From Roseiflexaceae bacterium (GTDB taxonomy: Bacteria; Chloroflexota; Chloroflexia; Chloroflexales; Roseiflexaceae), in contig CANHPK010000093.1 of the NCBI GenBank assembly GCA_947462525.1, positions 1 through 6,447 of the forward strand: 6,447 nt of DNA, read 5' to 3'. Shown here one piece after another: positions 1 to 6,151 of this stretch; position 1 is the stretch's first letter, and each line of letters begins with the position of its first letter. Position numbers and translations under genes: made by a program. The notes below the pieces were generated by a model. The model did not search any database, was not told the origin of the DNA, and worked only from the letters and a program-made list of their open reading frames with translations.

Positions 1-20
1 CGGCGGAGGAAAGCACGCGT
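1..20 (+). promoter_or_regulatory. Possible 3' end of a TPP riboswitch (cut by window edge)
   Basis: The first bases, CGGCGGAGGAAAGC, resemble the conserved 3' end of the THI-box/TPP aptamer (CAGCGUAGGGAAGC type), matching at 11 of 14 positions. One mismatch falls in the normally strict AGGGA run, which reads AGGAA here. The support is positional: the match lies just before an intrinsic terminator, which in turn lies before a thiamine-binding protein gene. That is the usual layout of a TPP-repressed transcription-attenuation leader. The CUGAGA core and the other helices would lie upstream of the window, so the aptamer cannot be confirmed here. Seen: the motif and the terminator. Inferred: the riboswitch identity. 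Confidence 0.4.
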
Positions 21-30
21 AGCACAACGC

Positions 31-65
31 GCACCCAGCAGACGACTGTATGGGTGCTTTTCTAT
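31..65 (+). terminator. Intrinsic terminator in the thiB leader (probable attenuator)
   Basis: GCACCCA (31-37) pairs perfectly with TGGGTGC (51-57). The inner CAG (39-41) and CTG (46-48) extend the stem around an ACGA loop, with a possible G38-U49 wobble and A50 bulged. The stem is followed directly by TTTTCT (58-63), a U-tract. This is a well-formed Rho-independent terminator placed 18 bases before the thiB start codon. A terminator between a likely promoter and its gene is best explained as conditional termination, here probably controlled by the aptamer-like sequence just upstream. A weaker hairpin, CGCGT (16-20) with ACGCG (27-31), precedes it and shares base 31. An alternative reading is the end of an upstream gene's transcript. 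Confidence 0.65.
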
Positions 66-67
66 AT

Positions 68-73
68 GGAAGG
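68..73 (+). promoter_or_regulatory. Shine-Dalgarno of thiB
   Basis: GGAAGG lies 9 bases before the ATG at 83. It overlaps or touches the in-frame ATG at 74 (too close to serve it), and the in-frame ATG at 50 lies inside the terminator hairpin. The site therefore decides the start at 83, which also gives a clean lipoprotein signal peptide. Confidence 0.65.
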
Positions 74-82
74 ATGTGTCTG

Positions 83-1189
83 ATGCGACGTTGGCTGATT
101 CTGTTGTGTGCGACTCTCGCACTTGTCGCCTGTGCGCAGAACCCTGCAGTACCGTCTTCGACCGTTCCTTCGCCGGCAGATGCCGCCCCCAGCGAGACCC
201 CGCTGAAGGTGGATGCTCCCACCGACACACAACCACTGACCGTTATGACGCACGATAGCTTTGCGATCTCCCCCGAGACGATTGCTGCCTTCGAAGCACG
301 ACATAATGCCAAAGTCACCATCCTCAACAGCGGTGATTCGGGCAGTATGCTCAACAAAGCTATCCTCTCGAAGGATGCCCCACTCGCGGATGTGCTCTAT
401 GGTGTCGACAACACCTTTCTGAGTCGTGCCCAAGAGGCAGACATCTTTATGCCATACACACCAGCTGGCGTTGCCTTTGTAGAAGGTATCAATCCGGCAG
501 ATAGTGCGCCGTTGATTCCGGTCGATCGGGGCTACGTGCTGATTAATTACGATGTGGCTGCACTCCAAACGCTCGGCCTCGAACCACCACGAAGCCTGCA
601 AGATTTGCTGATGCCCGAGTACAAGGGTTTGTTGATTGTCCAAAATCCTGCCCTGTCGTCTCCTGGGTTAGCGTTTTTGCTTGCCACCGTCGCAGAATTC
701 GGCCCTGCCAAGTGGCAAGGGTATTGGAAGCTCCTGCGCGAAAACGATGTTCTCATCGCCCCGGATTGGAACACCGCATACTACACCCACTTTAGTGGGT
801 CGAGCGGCAAAGGGCCACGTCCCCTGGTCGTCTCATACTCGTCGAGCCCCGCAGCCGAAGTCATCTACAGCGACCCCAAAGTAACCGTTGCACCGACCGC
901 GAATGTCTCCTTCGGCGCATTCGAGCAAATCGAGTACACCGGGATTCTCAAAGGCACGCAACAAGAGACACTGGCCAAAGCATTCATCGATTTTATGCTG
1001 AGCGATACCTTCCAGAACGATATTCCGTTGAATATGTTTGTCTATCCCGTCACCCAGTCGGCAGTGTTGCCAGCCGAGTTTGTACAGTACTCGGCGGTAC
1101 CGACAGTGCGAGCACAACTGGTGCCGGCCATGATTGCCGCTAATCGTGATGCATGGCTGGCCGAGTGGGATACAATCATGCTGAAGTAA
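83..1189 (+). CDS. thiB: Thiamine/TPP ABC transporter substrate-binding lipoprotein
   Basis: The protein captures thiamine, thiamine phosphate or TPP outside the membrane and hands it to the ThiPQ permease/ATPase. From the ATG at 83 it has 368 residues. An RR-containing n-region and hydrophobic segment end in the lipobox LVAC, so Cys17 would be lipidated. A Pro/Ser/Thr-rich linker (18-50) follows, then a periplasmic-binding-protein fold beginning LTVMTHDSF (52-60). Several stretches align with E. coli TbpA from memory: YGVDN (106-110, cf. LGLDN), DWNTAYYTHF (228-237, the Trp/Tyr thiamine-contact region), VVSYSSSP (249-256, cf. VLSYTTSP), FQNDIP (310-315), MFVYPV (318-323) and the C-terminal AWLAEWD (357-363). 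The length is typical apart from the linker. The in-frame ATGs at 50 and 74 are less likely starts. The next gene is not thiP, so partner genes must be upstream or elsewhere. The leader terminator implies thiamine-dependent control. Family assignment is firm; the exact ligand form is not resolved. Confidence 0.9.
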   Translation: MRRWLILLCATLALVACAQNPAVPSSTVPSPADAAPSETPLKVDAPTDTQPLTVMTHDSFAISPETIAAFEARHNAKVTILNSGDSGSMLNKAILSKDAPLADVLYGVDNTFLSRAQEADIFMPYTPAGVAFVEGINPADSAPLIPVDRGYVLINYDVAALQTLGLEPPRSLQDLLMPEYKGLLIVQNPALSSPGLAFLLATVAEFGPAKWQGYWKLLRENDVLIAPDWNTAYYTHFSGSSGKGPRPLVVSYSSSPAAEVIYSDPKVTVAPTANVSFGAFEQIEYTGILKGTQQETLAKAFIDFMLSDTFQNDIPLNMFVYPVTQSAVLPAEFVQYSAVPTVRAQLVPAMIAANRDAWLAEWDTIMLK

Positions 1190-1205
1190 TCCCTGCGTGT
1201 GCATG

Positions 1206-1241
1206 CGGCACTTCTGCCTCAGCAGTACCAATGAGGTGCCG
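1206..1241 (+). promoter_or_regulatory. Stem-loop overlapping the ribosome binding site of the P-type ATPase gene
   Basis: CGGCAC (1206-1211) pairs perfectly with GTGCCG (1236-1241). Inside it CTGC (1214-1217) pairs with GCAG (1222-1225) around a CTCA loop. The right arm includes part of the Shine-Dalgarno-like GAGGTG (1233-1238) and ends at the base before the ATG at 1242. No T-tract follows, so it is not a terminator. It could limit initiation unless ribosomes finishing thiB at 1189 or other factors open it. The pairing is seen; the regulatory role is inferred. Confidence 0.3.
1233..1238 (+). promoter_or_regulatory. Shine-Dalgarno of the P-type ATPase gene
   Basis: GAGGTG has its GAGG core 5 bases before the ATG at 1242. 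This supports that start over the in-frame GTG at 1197 and ATG at 1203, for which I see no good ribosome binding site. The residues those starts would add (MCMRHFCLSSTNEVP) look like translated leader. Confidence 0.5.
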
Positions 1242-3320
1242 ATGCTCTCTCCACACCCTCCGACAATGCGACCGCGTCAACCTGTTGTCCCCCCGGTGCA
1301 TCGACCAACGATGCCCGGTGGGGACGCGTTTATGCGCATCGGCTGGGTGCTCGCTACCGTCGGCCGAGAGCTCGTTGCCCCGCTGACATTGATCAACATC
1401 ATCCTCGGTGTCCTGTTGGGGGGTATTGGACTCATCCCCGAAGCGACGGCGACTGTGCTCGTGGTCACTGTCAATGTGTGTATTACCGCGCTCCAACTCG
1501 GCCGTGCCCAGTACACGCTATACCGGATGCAACAAGCGTTCCAAGCGCCGGTGTCCATATGGCGCGACACCGCTACGGCCGAGGTTGCTCCGCGCGACGT
1601 CGTGGTTGGGGATGTCGTCTTGTTGCGACCCGGCGAACGGGTGCCTGCGGATGGCGAAGTGCTCGAGGCAGCAGGATTGTGGGTGGACATGTCTGCCCGT
1701 ACCGGTGAATCAGAGCCGCAACTCGTATCGGCAGGTATGCACATTGCTCATGGTTGCACGGTCCGATCGGGTGCTGCGTGGGTCGTGTGTGTCCAGCCTC
1801 CCCCGAGCGTGCCGCTCGTCGCTCGTCTCCCCAGCCGGCCACTAGGGAGCGCGTCACTCCGCTTGCAGACCGTTGTCCGTGGTGCGGCAATTGGTGCAGG
1901 TGTGCTGGCGCTCTTCACCGTCGCTGCAGCAGTGGTGAACGGCCAACACTGGTCTGCGGTGCTCCCGGCGATAACGGTCGTGGTCGGTTTGATTCCCAAC
2001 GCGCTCGTACTGTTTGCAACGGTCACCCACGCAACCGCAGCGGCCGCATTAACACGCAACGGCTTTATCGTGAACCGGCCAGCCGCAATCGAGACATTTG
2101 CAGCGGTCGACACCATCTGCTTCGACAAAACCGGGACGCTGACGACCAATCAGCTCAGTGTCGACGGAGTCGTCCCATTGCGTGGGTCACATGATGCGTG
2201 TGTCGACATTTTGGGAGGGTTCGTGGCGGCAGATGGCGCCGGCAATCAGAGTAGTGCCGCCATCGCCCGTGCGTTCCCCCGTGTTGCACTGCCGTTCACC
2301 TCGAGTCAAGCATTTGAGAGCGCCCGCAAATGGAGCAGCCTGACGGATGCGACACGGACGTTGGTGCTCGGTGCTCCCGATGTCCTCATCCCAACGCTGT
2401 CACCCAAATGGCAGAGCGAGACGACGACGGGAACCCAACACAATGCACGCGTGCTGTTGCTTATCGAAGGCGACAGCGAGTGGAATCTCGATGCACGTAC
2501 TGCCGAGCCTATTTGTGGTGTCGTGTTGCACGATGACATTCGTCCCGGTGCAGCAGCGTTCGTGGCTCGATGCGTGGCCGACGGCATCCGTGTGTGCGTC
2601 CTTTCCGGTGATGATCCTGCGTTTGTTGCGCATGTCGCCACTCATGTTGGAATTCCCATTGAAGGTGTCGTCCATGGCAACGCACTCGACGGTCAACGTG
2701 TGCCAGAAATCGTCCGAACGGCGAACATCATCGGCCGCATGTTGCCGCAGCACAAAGAGGTTGTCGTCCGTTCGTTGCAGGCACAAGCGGGGTGTGTTGC
2801 GTTTGTCGGGGATGGATTTAATGATGTCGCAGCGCTTCGCCGCGCCGATGTCGCAATTGCCTTTTCTGCTGCACACGCCGTGGTCCGTGATAGTGCCGAT
2901 GTAGTGCTCGTGGTCGATGACCTTGCCGCGCTAAACGCAATGACGCGTGCAGGGCAACGTGTCAATGCAACGTTGACGCAGATCGGCAATCATGTCCTGT
3001 GGCGGGTGATTGTCTGCGCTGTTGTGTGGGTGGGGACGGTGTGCACACAGACCCCCACATGGACCCCACTCGACAGCACGGCAATCGCGCTGCTCGGTGT
3101 TGCACTGCCAAATCTCTCCTACATGTTCGTTCCCCACCGAGGCACGCTGGTGCGACGTGATCGACGCACCATTCTCGGTGCGCTCGGTGTCGGTGTGCTA
3201 CTCGTCGCGGGCTGGTGGCTGGCGGTACATCTATTTGGACTGAGTGATGTTCGTTGGCTGACGGCGACGGTCATCATCGCGCTATGGGTACGGGTCTGGT
3301 TCACCCGGCAGACACAATGA
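1242..3320 (+). CDS. P-type cation-transporting ATPase (CtpE-like, HAD superfamily), compact
   Basis: An integral membrane ion pump driven by ATP through a phospho-aspartate intermediate. Counting from the ATG at 1242 it has 692 residues. In order: a Pro-rich N-terminus (1-27); membrane segments near 44-64 and 66-88; the actuator domain with GDVVLLRPGERVPADG (123-138) and TGES (154-157); segments near 211-232 and 239-266; the phosphorylation motif DKTGTLT with Asp295; a small nucleotide-binding domain with ARKWS (361-365) and LGAPD (376-380); DDIRPG (431-436); SGD (455-457); Lys505; the hinge GDGFND (523-528); and about four C-terminal segments (583-687). All catalytic motifs are present. The M4 ion-site motif, usually PEGL in the CtpE/Ca2+-type group, reads IPNAL (251-255). 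The C-terminus appears to have four segments rather than six. LGAP in place of KGAP and the ARKW motif resemble mycobacterial CtpE (Ca2+ uptake). The transported ion cannot be assigned. It starts 52 bases after thiB. Confidence 0.85.
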   Translation: MLSPHPPTMRPRQPVVPPVHRPTMPGGDAFMRIGWVLATVGRELVAPLTLINIILGVLLGGIGLIPEATATVLVVTVNVCITALQLGRAQYTLYRMQQAFQAPVSIWRDTATAEVAPRDVVVGDVVLLRPGERVPADGEVLEAAGLWVDMSARTGESEPQLVSAGMHIAHGCTVRSGAAWVVCVQPPPSVPLVARLPSRPLGSASLRLQTVVRGAAIGAGVLALFTVAAAVVNGQHWSAVLPAITVVVGLIPNALVLFATVTHATAAAALTRNGFIVNRPAAIETFAAVDTICFDKTGTLTTNQLSVDGVVPLRGSHDACVDILGGFVAADGAGNQSSAAIARAFPRVALPFTSSQAFESARKWSSLTDATRTLVLGAPDVLIPTLSPKWQSETTTGTQHNARVLLLIEGDSEWNLDARTAEPICGVVLHDDIRPGAAAFVARCVADGIRVCVLSGDDPAFVAHVATHVGIPIEGVVHGNALDGQRVPEIVRTANIIGRMLPQHKEVVVRSLQAQAGCVAFVGDGFNDVAALRRADVAIAFSAAHAVVRDSADVVLVVDDLAALNAMTRAGQRVNATLTQIGNHVLWRVIVCAVVWVGTVCTQTPTWTPLDSTAIALLGVALPNLSYMFVPHRGTLVRRDRRTILGALGVGVLLVAGWWLAVHLFGLSDVRWLTATVIIALWVRVWFTRQTQ

Positions 3321-3324
3321 CATG

Positions 3325-3339
3325 TGGTAAGATGACGCC
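3325..3339 (+). promoter_or_regulatory. Candidate extended -10 promoter for a leaderless rsmI transcript
   Basis: TGGTAAGAT (3325-3333) fits an extended -10 element: the TG is correctly spaced before TAAGAT, which matches TATAAT at 4 of 6 positions. Exactly 6 bases separate it from the ATG at 3340, so transcription would begin at or next to the A of the start codon. No convincing Shine-Dalgarno lies before that ATG and no good -35 lies at 16-18 bases (the nearest, TTCACC at 3300-3305, is 22 bases away). Together these suggest a leaderless mRNA. A motif this short can occur by chance, and read-through from the ATPase gene is also possible. Confidence 0.35.
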
Positions 3340-4092
3340 ATGTTATACCTCGTAGCAACACCAATCGGCAACCTCGGCGACATCACGATGCGCGCGCTCG
3401 AAACGCTGCGTACCATCGACATCATCGCCAGCGAAGACACCCGCAAAACGTCCATTTTGCTCAAGCACTACGACATCCACAAGCCGATGATGGCGTGCCA
3501 CGAGCACAACGAAAAAATGGCCACCGAGCGGATTATCGGACTGTTACGTGAGGGGAAGTCGATTGCACTGGTCAGTGACGCAGGAACTCCGGCTATTTCC
3601 GATCCTGGGTTTGTATTGGTGCGCCGTGTCCTCGAAGAAGGCCTGCCTGTCACCGCTATTCCCGGTCCTGTCGCATTGATTCCTGCATTGATTGTGTCGG
3701 GATTAGCGGTCCATGCATTCACGTATCGTGGCTTCCCACCACGCAAACGTGGGCAGCGACAGCGCTGGCTTGCCCAAGATCTCCAGACGCCGCACACCCT
3801 GATTTTCTACGAAAGCCCATACCGCATCTTGGCACTCATCGAAGATGCAATCACGGTATACGGTGACCGACCTGCTGCGTTGGCCAATGATTTGACCAAG
3901 TTCTACGAGACAACGTGGCGTGGTTCGTTGAGCTCCATTCACAAAACCCTGTCGAGTCGATCCATCAAAGGCGAGTTCGTGCTGTTGGTTGCCGGTACCG
4001 GCGGATACACCGGTGAGACACCGGTGTTCGATGGCGGCGACGACGACGATACCACTGACGATGGTGATACAGACGACAATATCGAATCTTAG
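3340..4092 (+). CDS. rsmI: 16S rRNA (cytidine(1402)-2'-O)-methyltransferase
   Basis: A cytoplasmic tetrapyrrole-methylase-fold enzyme that uses SAM to 2'-O-methylate C1402 in the ribosomal P site. Visible family motifs, in order: LVATPIGNLGDIT (4-16), ASEDTRKT (30-37), CHEHNE (53-58), LVSDAGTPAISDPG (77-90, SAM site), IPGPVALIPAL (107-117), GFPPRKRG (131-138), FYESPYR (156-162), LTKFYETTWRG (185-195) and KGEFVLLVAG (210-219). The start directly precedes the conserved N-terminal strand and leaves no room for another. The protein is 250 residues, while E. coli RsmI has about 286. The usual small C-terminal domain is replaced by an Asp-rich tail (residues 227-250, DDDD at 234-237). The usual ARELTK reads ANDLTK (182-187). 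It lies 19 bases after the ATPase gene and may have its own promoter. Assignment is firm. Confidence 0.95.
   Translation: MLYLVATPIGNLGDITMRALETLRTIDIIASEDTRKTSILLKHYDIHKPMMACHEHNEKMATERIIGLLREGKSIALVSDAGTPAISDPGFVLVRRVLEEGLPVTAIPGPVALIPALIVSGLAVHAFTYRGFPPRKRGQRQRWLAQDLQTPHTLIFYESPYRILALIEDAITVYGDRPAALANDLTKFYETTWRGSLSSIHKTLSSRSIKGEFVLLVAGTGGYTGETPVFDGGDDDDTTDDGDTDDNIES
3991..4026. repeat. Cluster of three CCGG-centred palindromes in the 3' end of rsmI
   Basis: GCCGGTACCGGC (3991-4002) is a perfect 12-base palindrome. It is followed by two copies of ACACCGGTG (4007-4015 and 4018-4026), each containing the perfect 8-base palindrome CACCGGTG. All three share ACCGG/CCGGT cores. They lie within the coding sequence where the conserved methyltransferase domain gives way to the acidic tail. 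They could be nested hairpin arms, a binding site, or a by-product of Gly/Thr codons. Confidence 0.4.
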
Positions 4093-4122
4093 TAGCGTAG
4101 GTATAGCAGAAAGTGACGGACG

Positions 4123-5217
4123 ATGATGACCGATGTGCGTGCCGATGTTCTCAAAATGACGATCGAATTGTGCAAATACCCGTCGACGTTGGACCACCCC
4201 GACCAGCTCCAGGCGGTCATCGATTATACCGTTGCACAACTCAAAGACCTCCCCCGTGGGACTATCACCCATTTCAATTCAAACAAAAAACCAGCGATTG
4301 TCTACTCGCTCCGCGGCAACAAACACGCCAAACTCATCCTGAATGCGCATCTCGATGTCGTCCCCGCACGAACCGCACAATTTGAACCGTTCGAAAAGGA
4401 CGGCCGTCTCTACTGCCGCGGCTCACAAGACATGAAGGGTGCCGCTGCAATTTTGATTCGACTGGCTCAGGAACTCGCACAATTGCCTGAACCACCGGAT
4501 GTCAATTTCCAATTTGTGACCGATGAAGAAATCGGTGGGATGCATGGGACAAACTACATCCTCAATGAGGGCTTCACCTGCGATTTCTTCATCACCGCCG
4601 AACCGACCGACCTGAACATCTGTAATCTCCACAAAGGCGCATCGCCCATCGATGTCATTGTGCATGGCGTACCAGCCCACGGCTCACGCCCATGGTTGGG
4701 GCGCAATCCATTGCATACGCTGCGTGATGGTTTGATTGCGCTCGAGAAAGCCTACCCCACCCCTGACGAAGAAGCATTTGTCACCACCTGTGTGCCGACC
4801 ATCATCAATGGTGGGAACGCCGGCAATCGCATCATGGAAGAACTCGTCATGCACCTGGACATCCGCCGTGTGCCCAACGAATCATCGGCCGAGGTGCTCG
4901 CCAAGGTGTCGGCCTGCTTCCCCGAACACTGCACCGTGCAGCTGATGGGTGACGGCGTCGGCCTCAACACCGATCAGAACAACCCTGCGGTGCAACAGTT
5001 GGCGACAATCGTGCGCCGCGTCACCGGATTGCCCGGTCACTTCTACCGTGAGCACTTTGGTACGGATGCACGATTCTATAGCTCAAAAGGGATCCCTGCA
5101 GTGTGCTGTGGGCCGATTGGTGCAGGCTTGCACTCCGACGAAGAATGGGTCGATATCGCAAGTCTGGCACAAACGTATGCGGTATTCAAGGAACTATCGT
5201 TGACCTACGCACGCTAA
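4123..5217 (+). CDS. M20-family metallopeptidase/deacylase (ArgE/DapE/CPG2 type)
   Basis: A cytosolic di-metal (usually Zn) hydrolase that cleaves an amide bond in a small N-acyl amino acid, dipeptide or similar compound. The full ligand set is visible: His76 and Asp78 in AHLDVVP, bridging Asp103 in RGSQDMKG, catalytic base Glu135 and ligand Glu136 in TDEEIGG, Glu160 in TAEPTD, and His337 in GLHSDE. The lid/dimerisation domain (about 175-285) carries HGVPAHGSRP (His186), IINGGNAGN and LDIRRVPNES. GTDARF (313-318) is the DapE/ArgE-like motif. The length of 364 residues is normal. ATGs occur at 4123 and 4126; GGA at 4118-4120 fits 4126 slightly better, a one-residue difference. Substrate is unassigned: succinyl-diaminopimelate desuccinylase, acetylornithine deacetylase and aminoacyl dipeptidase are all possible from motifs alone. 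It lies 30 bases after rsmI and 25 before the isomerase gene, with no terminator seen. Confidence 0.88.
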   Translation: MMTDVRADVLKMTIELCKYPSTLDHPDQLQAVIDYTVAQLKDLPRGTITHFNSNKKPAIVYSLRGNKHAKLILNAHLDVVPARTAQFEPFEKDGRLYCRGSQDMKGAAAILIRLAQELAQLPEPPDVNFQFVTDEEIGGMHGTNYILNEGFTCDFFITAEPTDLNICNLHKGASPIDVIVHGVPAHGSRPWLGRNPLHTLRDGLIALEKAYPTPDEEAFVTTCVPTIINGGNAGNRIMEELVMHLDIRRVPNESSAEVLAKVSACFPEHCTVQLMGDGVGLNTDQNNPAVQQLATIVRRVTGLPGHFYREHFGTDARFYSSKGIPAVCCGPIGAGLHSDEEWVDIASLAQTYAVFKELSLTYAR

Positions 5218-5228
5218 TCGATCGCGAA

Positions 5229-5235
5229 AAGAGAG
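5229..5235 (+). promoter_or_regulatory. Shine-Dalgarno of the sugar isomerase gene
   Basis: AAGAGAG lies 7 bases before the ATG at 5243, in the 25-base gap after the M20 gene. It is an imperfect purine-rich site, but it fixes the start because no other in-frame start occurs close by. Confidence 0.45.
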
Positions 5236-5242
5236 CGTCGCC

Positions 5243-6121
5243 ATGACAGAATGGTTGATTGGATGCGGGCAGATTACCTGGCCGCGCGATATCTCGGAAG
5301 AACTCATCCTTGCGGAAATCGCGTCGGCGGGCTACGCAGGCGCACCGATTGGACCCAAGCCTGCCACGAGTGCAGCGGAACGGCTCGCACTCTGGCATCG
5401 CTCCGGATTAGCGCCTGCCCCTGGCTATATTGGTGCCGATTTTTGGGATCCACGCAAGTATCCCGCGATCATCGCACAAGCAACCTCGTATGCGCAGTTT
5501 GCACGCGAAGTTGGAGTGACCGCGTGCTATGTGGCAGCGAATGTGGACAACACCAAACTGGTGAATGGCCGCACACGGATGCAAGCTGCGGGGCACGTCA
5601 CCGCTGCGGACGGCCTTACGGATGCTGAGTGGGATCAGTTTATTGCCACCATCACCGAGGTCGGCACAATCATGCGGGCACATGGAGTGACTGCTGCTTT
5701 TCATAATCATGTCGGCAGTTTCGTCGAGACGCGTACCGAACTCGATCGATTGATGGACGCCGTTGCACCAGACGTGTTGGCATTGGGGCCAGATACGGGG
5801 CATATGGCATGGGCAGGCGATGATCCCGTCGCAATGGTCCAGGCGTATGCACCCCGCATCCGTACGATGCATCTGAAAGATGTAAATGCTGCTGCCGCTG
5901 CCAAAGCGCGTGCCGACGGCACCGACTACCGTGGTGCTGAGCGATACGGTGTTTGGACCGAGCTCGGGCAGGGTTCTGTCGACTTCCCGACTATTTTTGC
6001 TACCCTCAGAGCTGCACATTTTGCGGGTTGGCTGATCGTCGAAACAGACGTCACCCAGCTGGAGTCGCCAATGGCGAGTGCCCTGCAAAGCCGCGCATAT
6101 TTGCGTTCGGTGGGGATATAG
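5243..6121 (+). CDS. Sugar phosphate isomerase/epimerase, IolE-like TIM barrel
   Basis: A cytosolic xylose-isomerase-like (AP endonuclease 2 fold) barrel of 292 residues, a usual length. IolE-type members dehydrate 2-keto-myo-inositol; relatives epimerise or isomerise ketoses and keto-sugars. Seen: an opening strand LIGCGQITWP (5-14); FHNHVGSFVET (153-163) with His154, His156 and Glu162; DTGHMAWAG (184-192) with Asp184 and His187; MHLKDV (209-214) with His210, Lys212 and Asp213; and IVETDV (265-270) with Glu267. These are the metal and substrate positions expected for the IolE/Hyi group. A loop at 215-245 ending in ELGQGSVDFP matches the 'lid' region before the last strands of IolE-like proteins. 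The gene lies between the M20 gene (25 bases) and a Gfo/Idh/MocA oxidoreductase gene (30 bases). The latter pairing is common in inositol and other polyol pathways. The name inosose dehydratase is possible but not proven. Confidence 0.85.
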   Translation: MTEWLIGCGQITWPRDISEELILAEIASAGYAGAPIGPKPATSAAERLALWHRSGLAPAPGYIGADFWDPRKYPAIIAQATSYAQFAREVGVTACYVAANVDNTKLVNGRTRMQAAGHVTAADGLTDAEWDQFIATITEVGTIMRAHGVTAAFHNHVGSFVETRTELDRLMDAVAPDVLALGPDTGHMAWAGDDPVAMVQAYAPRIRTMHLKDVNAAAAAKARADGTDYRGAERYGVWTELGQGSVDFPTIFATLRAAHFAGWLIVETDVTQLESPMASALQSRAYLRSVGI

Positions 6122-6138
6122 GATTCGCACACAAGATC

Positions 6139-6147
6139 AAAGGAGAT
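6139..6147 (+). promoter_or_regulatory. Strong Shine-Dalgarno of the Gfo/Idh/MocA gene
   Basis: AAAGGAGAT is nearly complementary to the 16S rRNA 3' end. Its GGAG core lies 6 bases before the ATG at 6152. It is the best ribosome binding site in the window and sets the start of the last gene. Confidence 0.8.
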
Positions 6148-6151
6148 CACC

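Noticed and set aside
50..82. Longer thiB reading from ATG 50 or ATG 74
   Set aside because: ATG 50 lies in the terminator hairpin and ATG 74 directly abuts GGAAGG. The start at 83 has proper spacing and gives a standard lipoprotein signal.
785..800. Perfect hairpin ACCCAC-TTTA-GTGGGT inside thiB
   Set aside because: No T-tract follows and it lies in the middle of a conserved coding region (the thiamine-contact segment), so it is not a terminator; I see no other role.
1197..1241. Extended N-terminus of the P-type ATPase from GTG 1197 or ATG 1203
   Set aside because: No ribosome binding site for these starts, and the added residues do not look like protein; ATG 1242 has GAGGTG before it.
4028..4090. 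GAC/GAT trinucleotide repeats as a microsatellite or phase-variable tract
   Set aside because: The run is short and interrupted, and triplet changes would not shift the frame; it is better described as the coding of the acidic RsmI tail.
4102..4107. TATAGC as a -10 promoter for the M20 gene
   Set aside because: No TG extension, no credible -35 at proper spacing, and only a 4-of-6 match; too weak to report as a promoter.
5408..6130. Long minus-strand open frame (240 codons) opposite the isomerase gene
   Set aside because: Its translation shows no recognisable domain and lies wholly opposite a well-supported TIM-barrel gene. It is a by-product of codon bias, as are the other minus-strand frames in the window.
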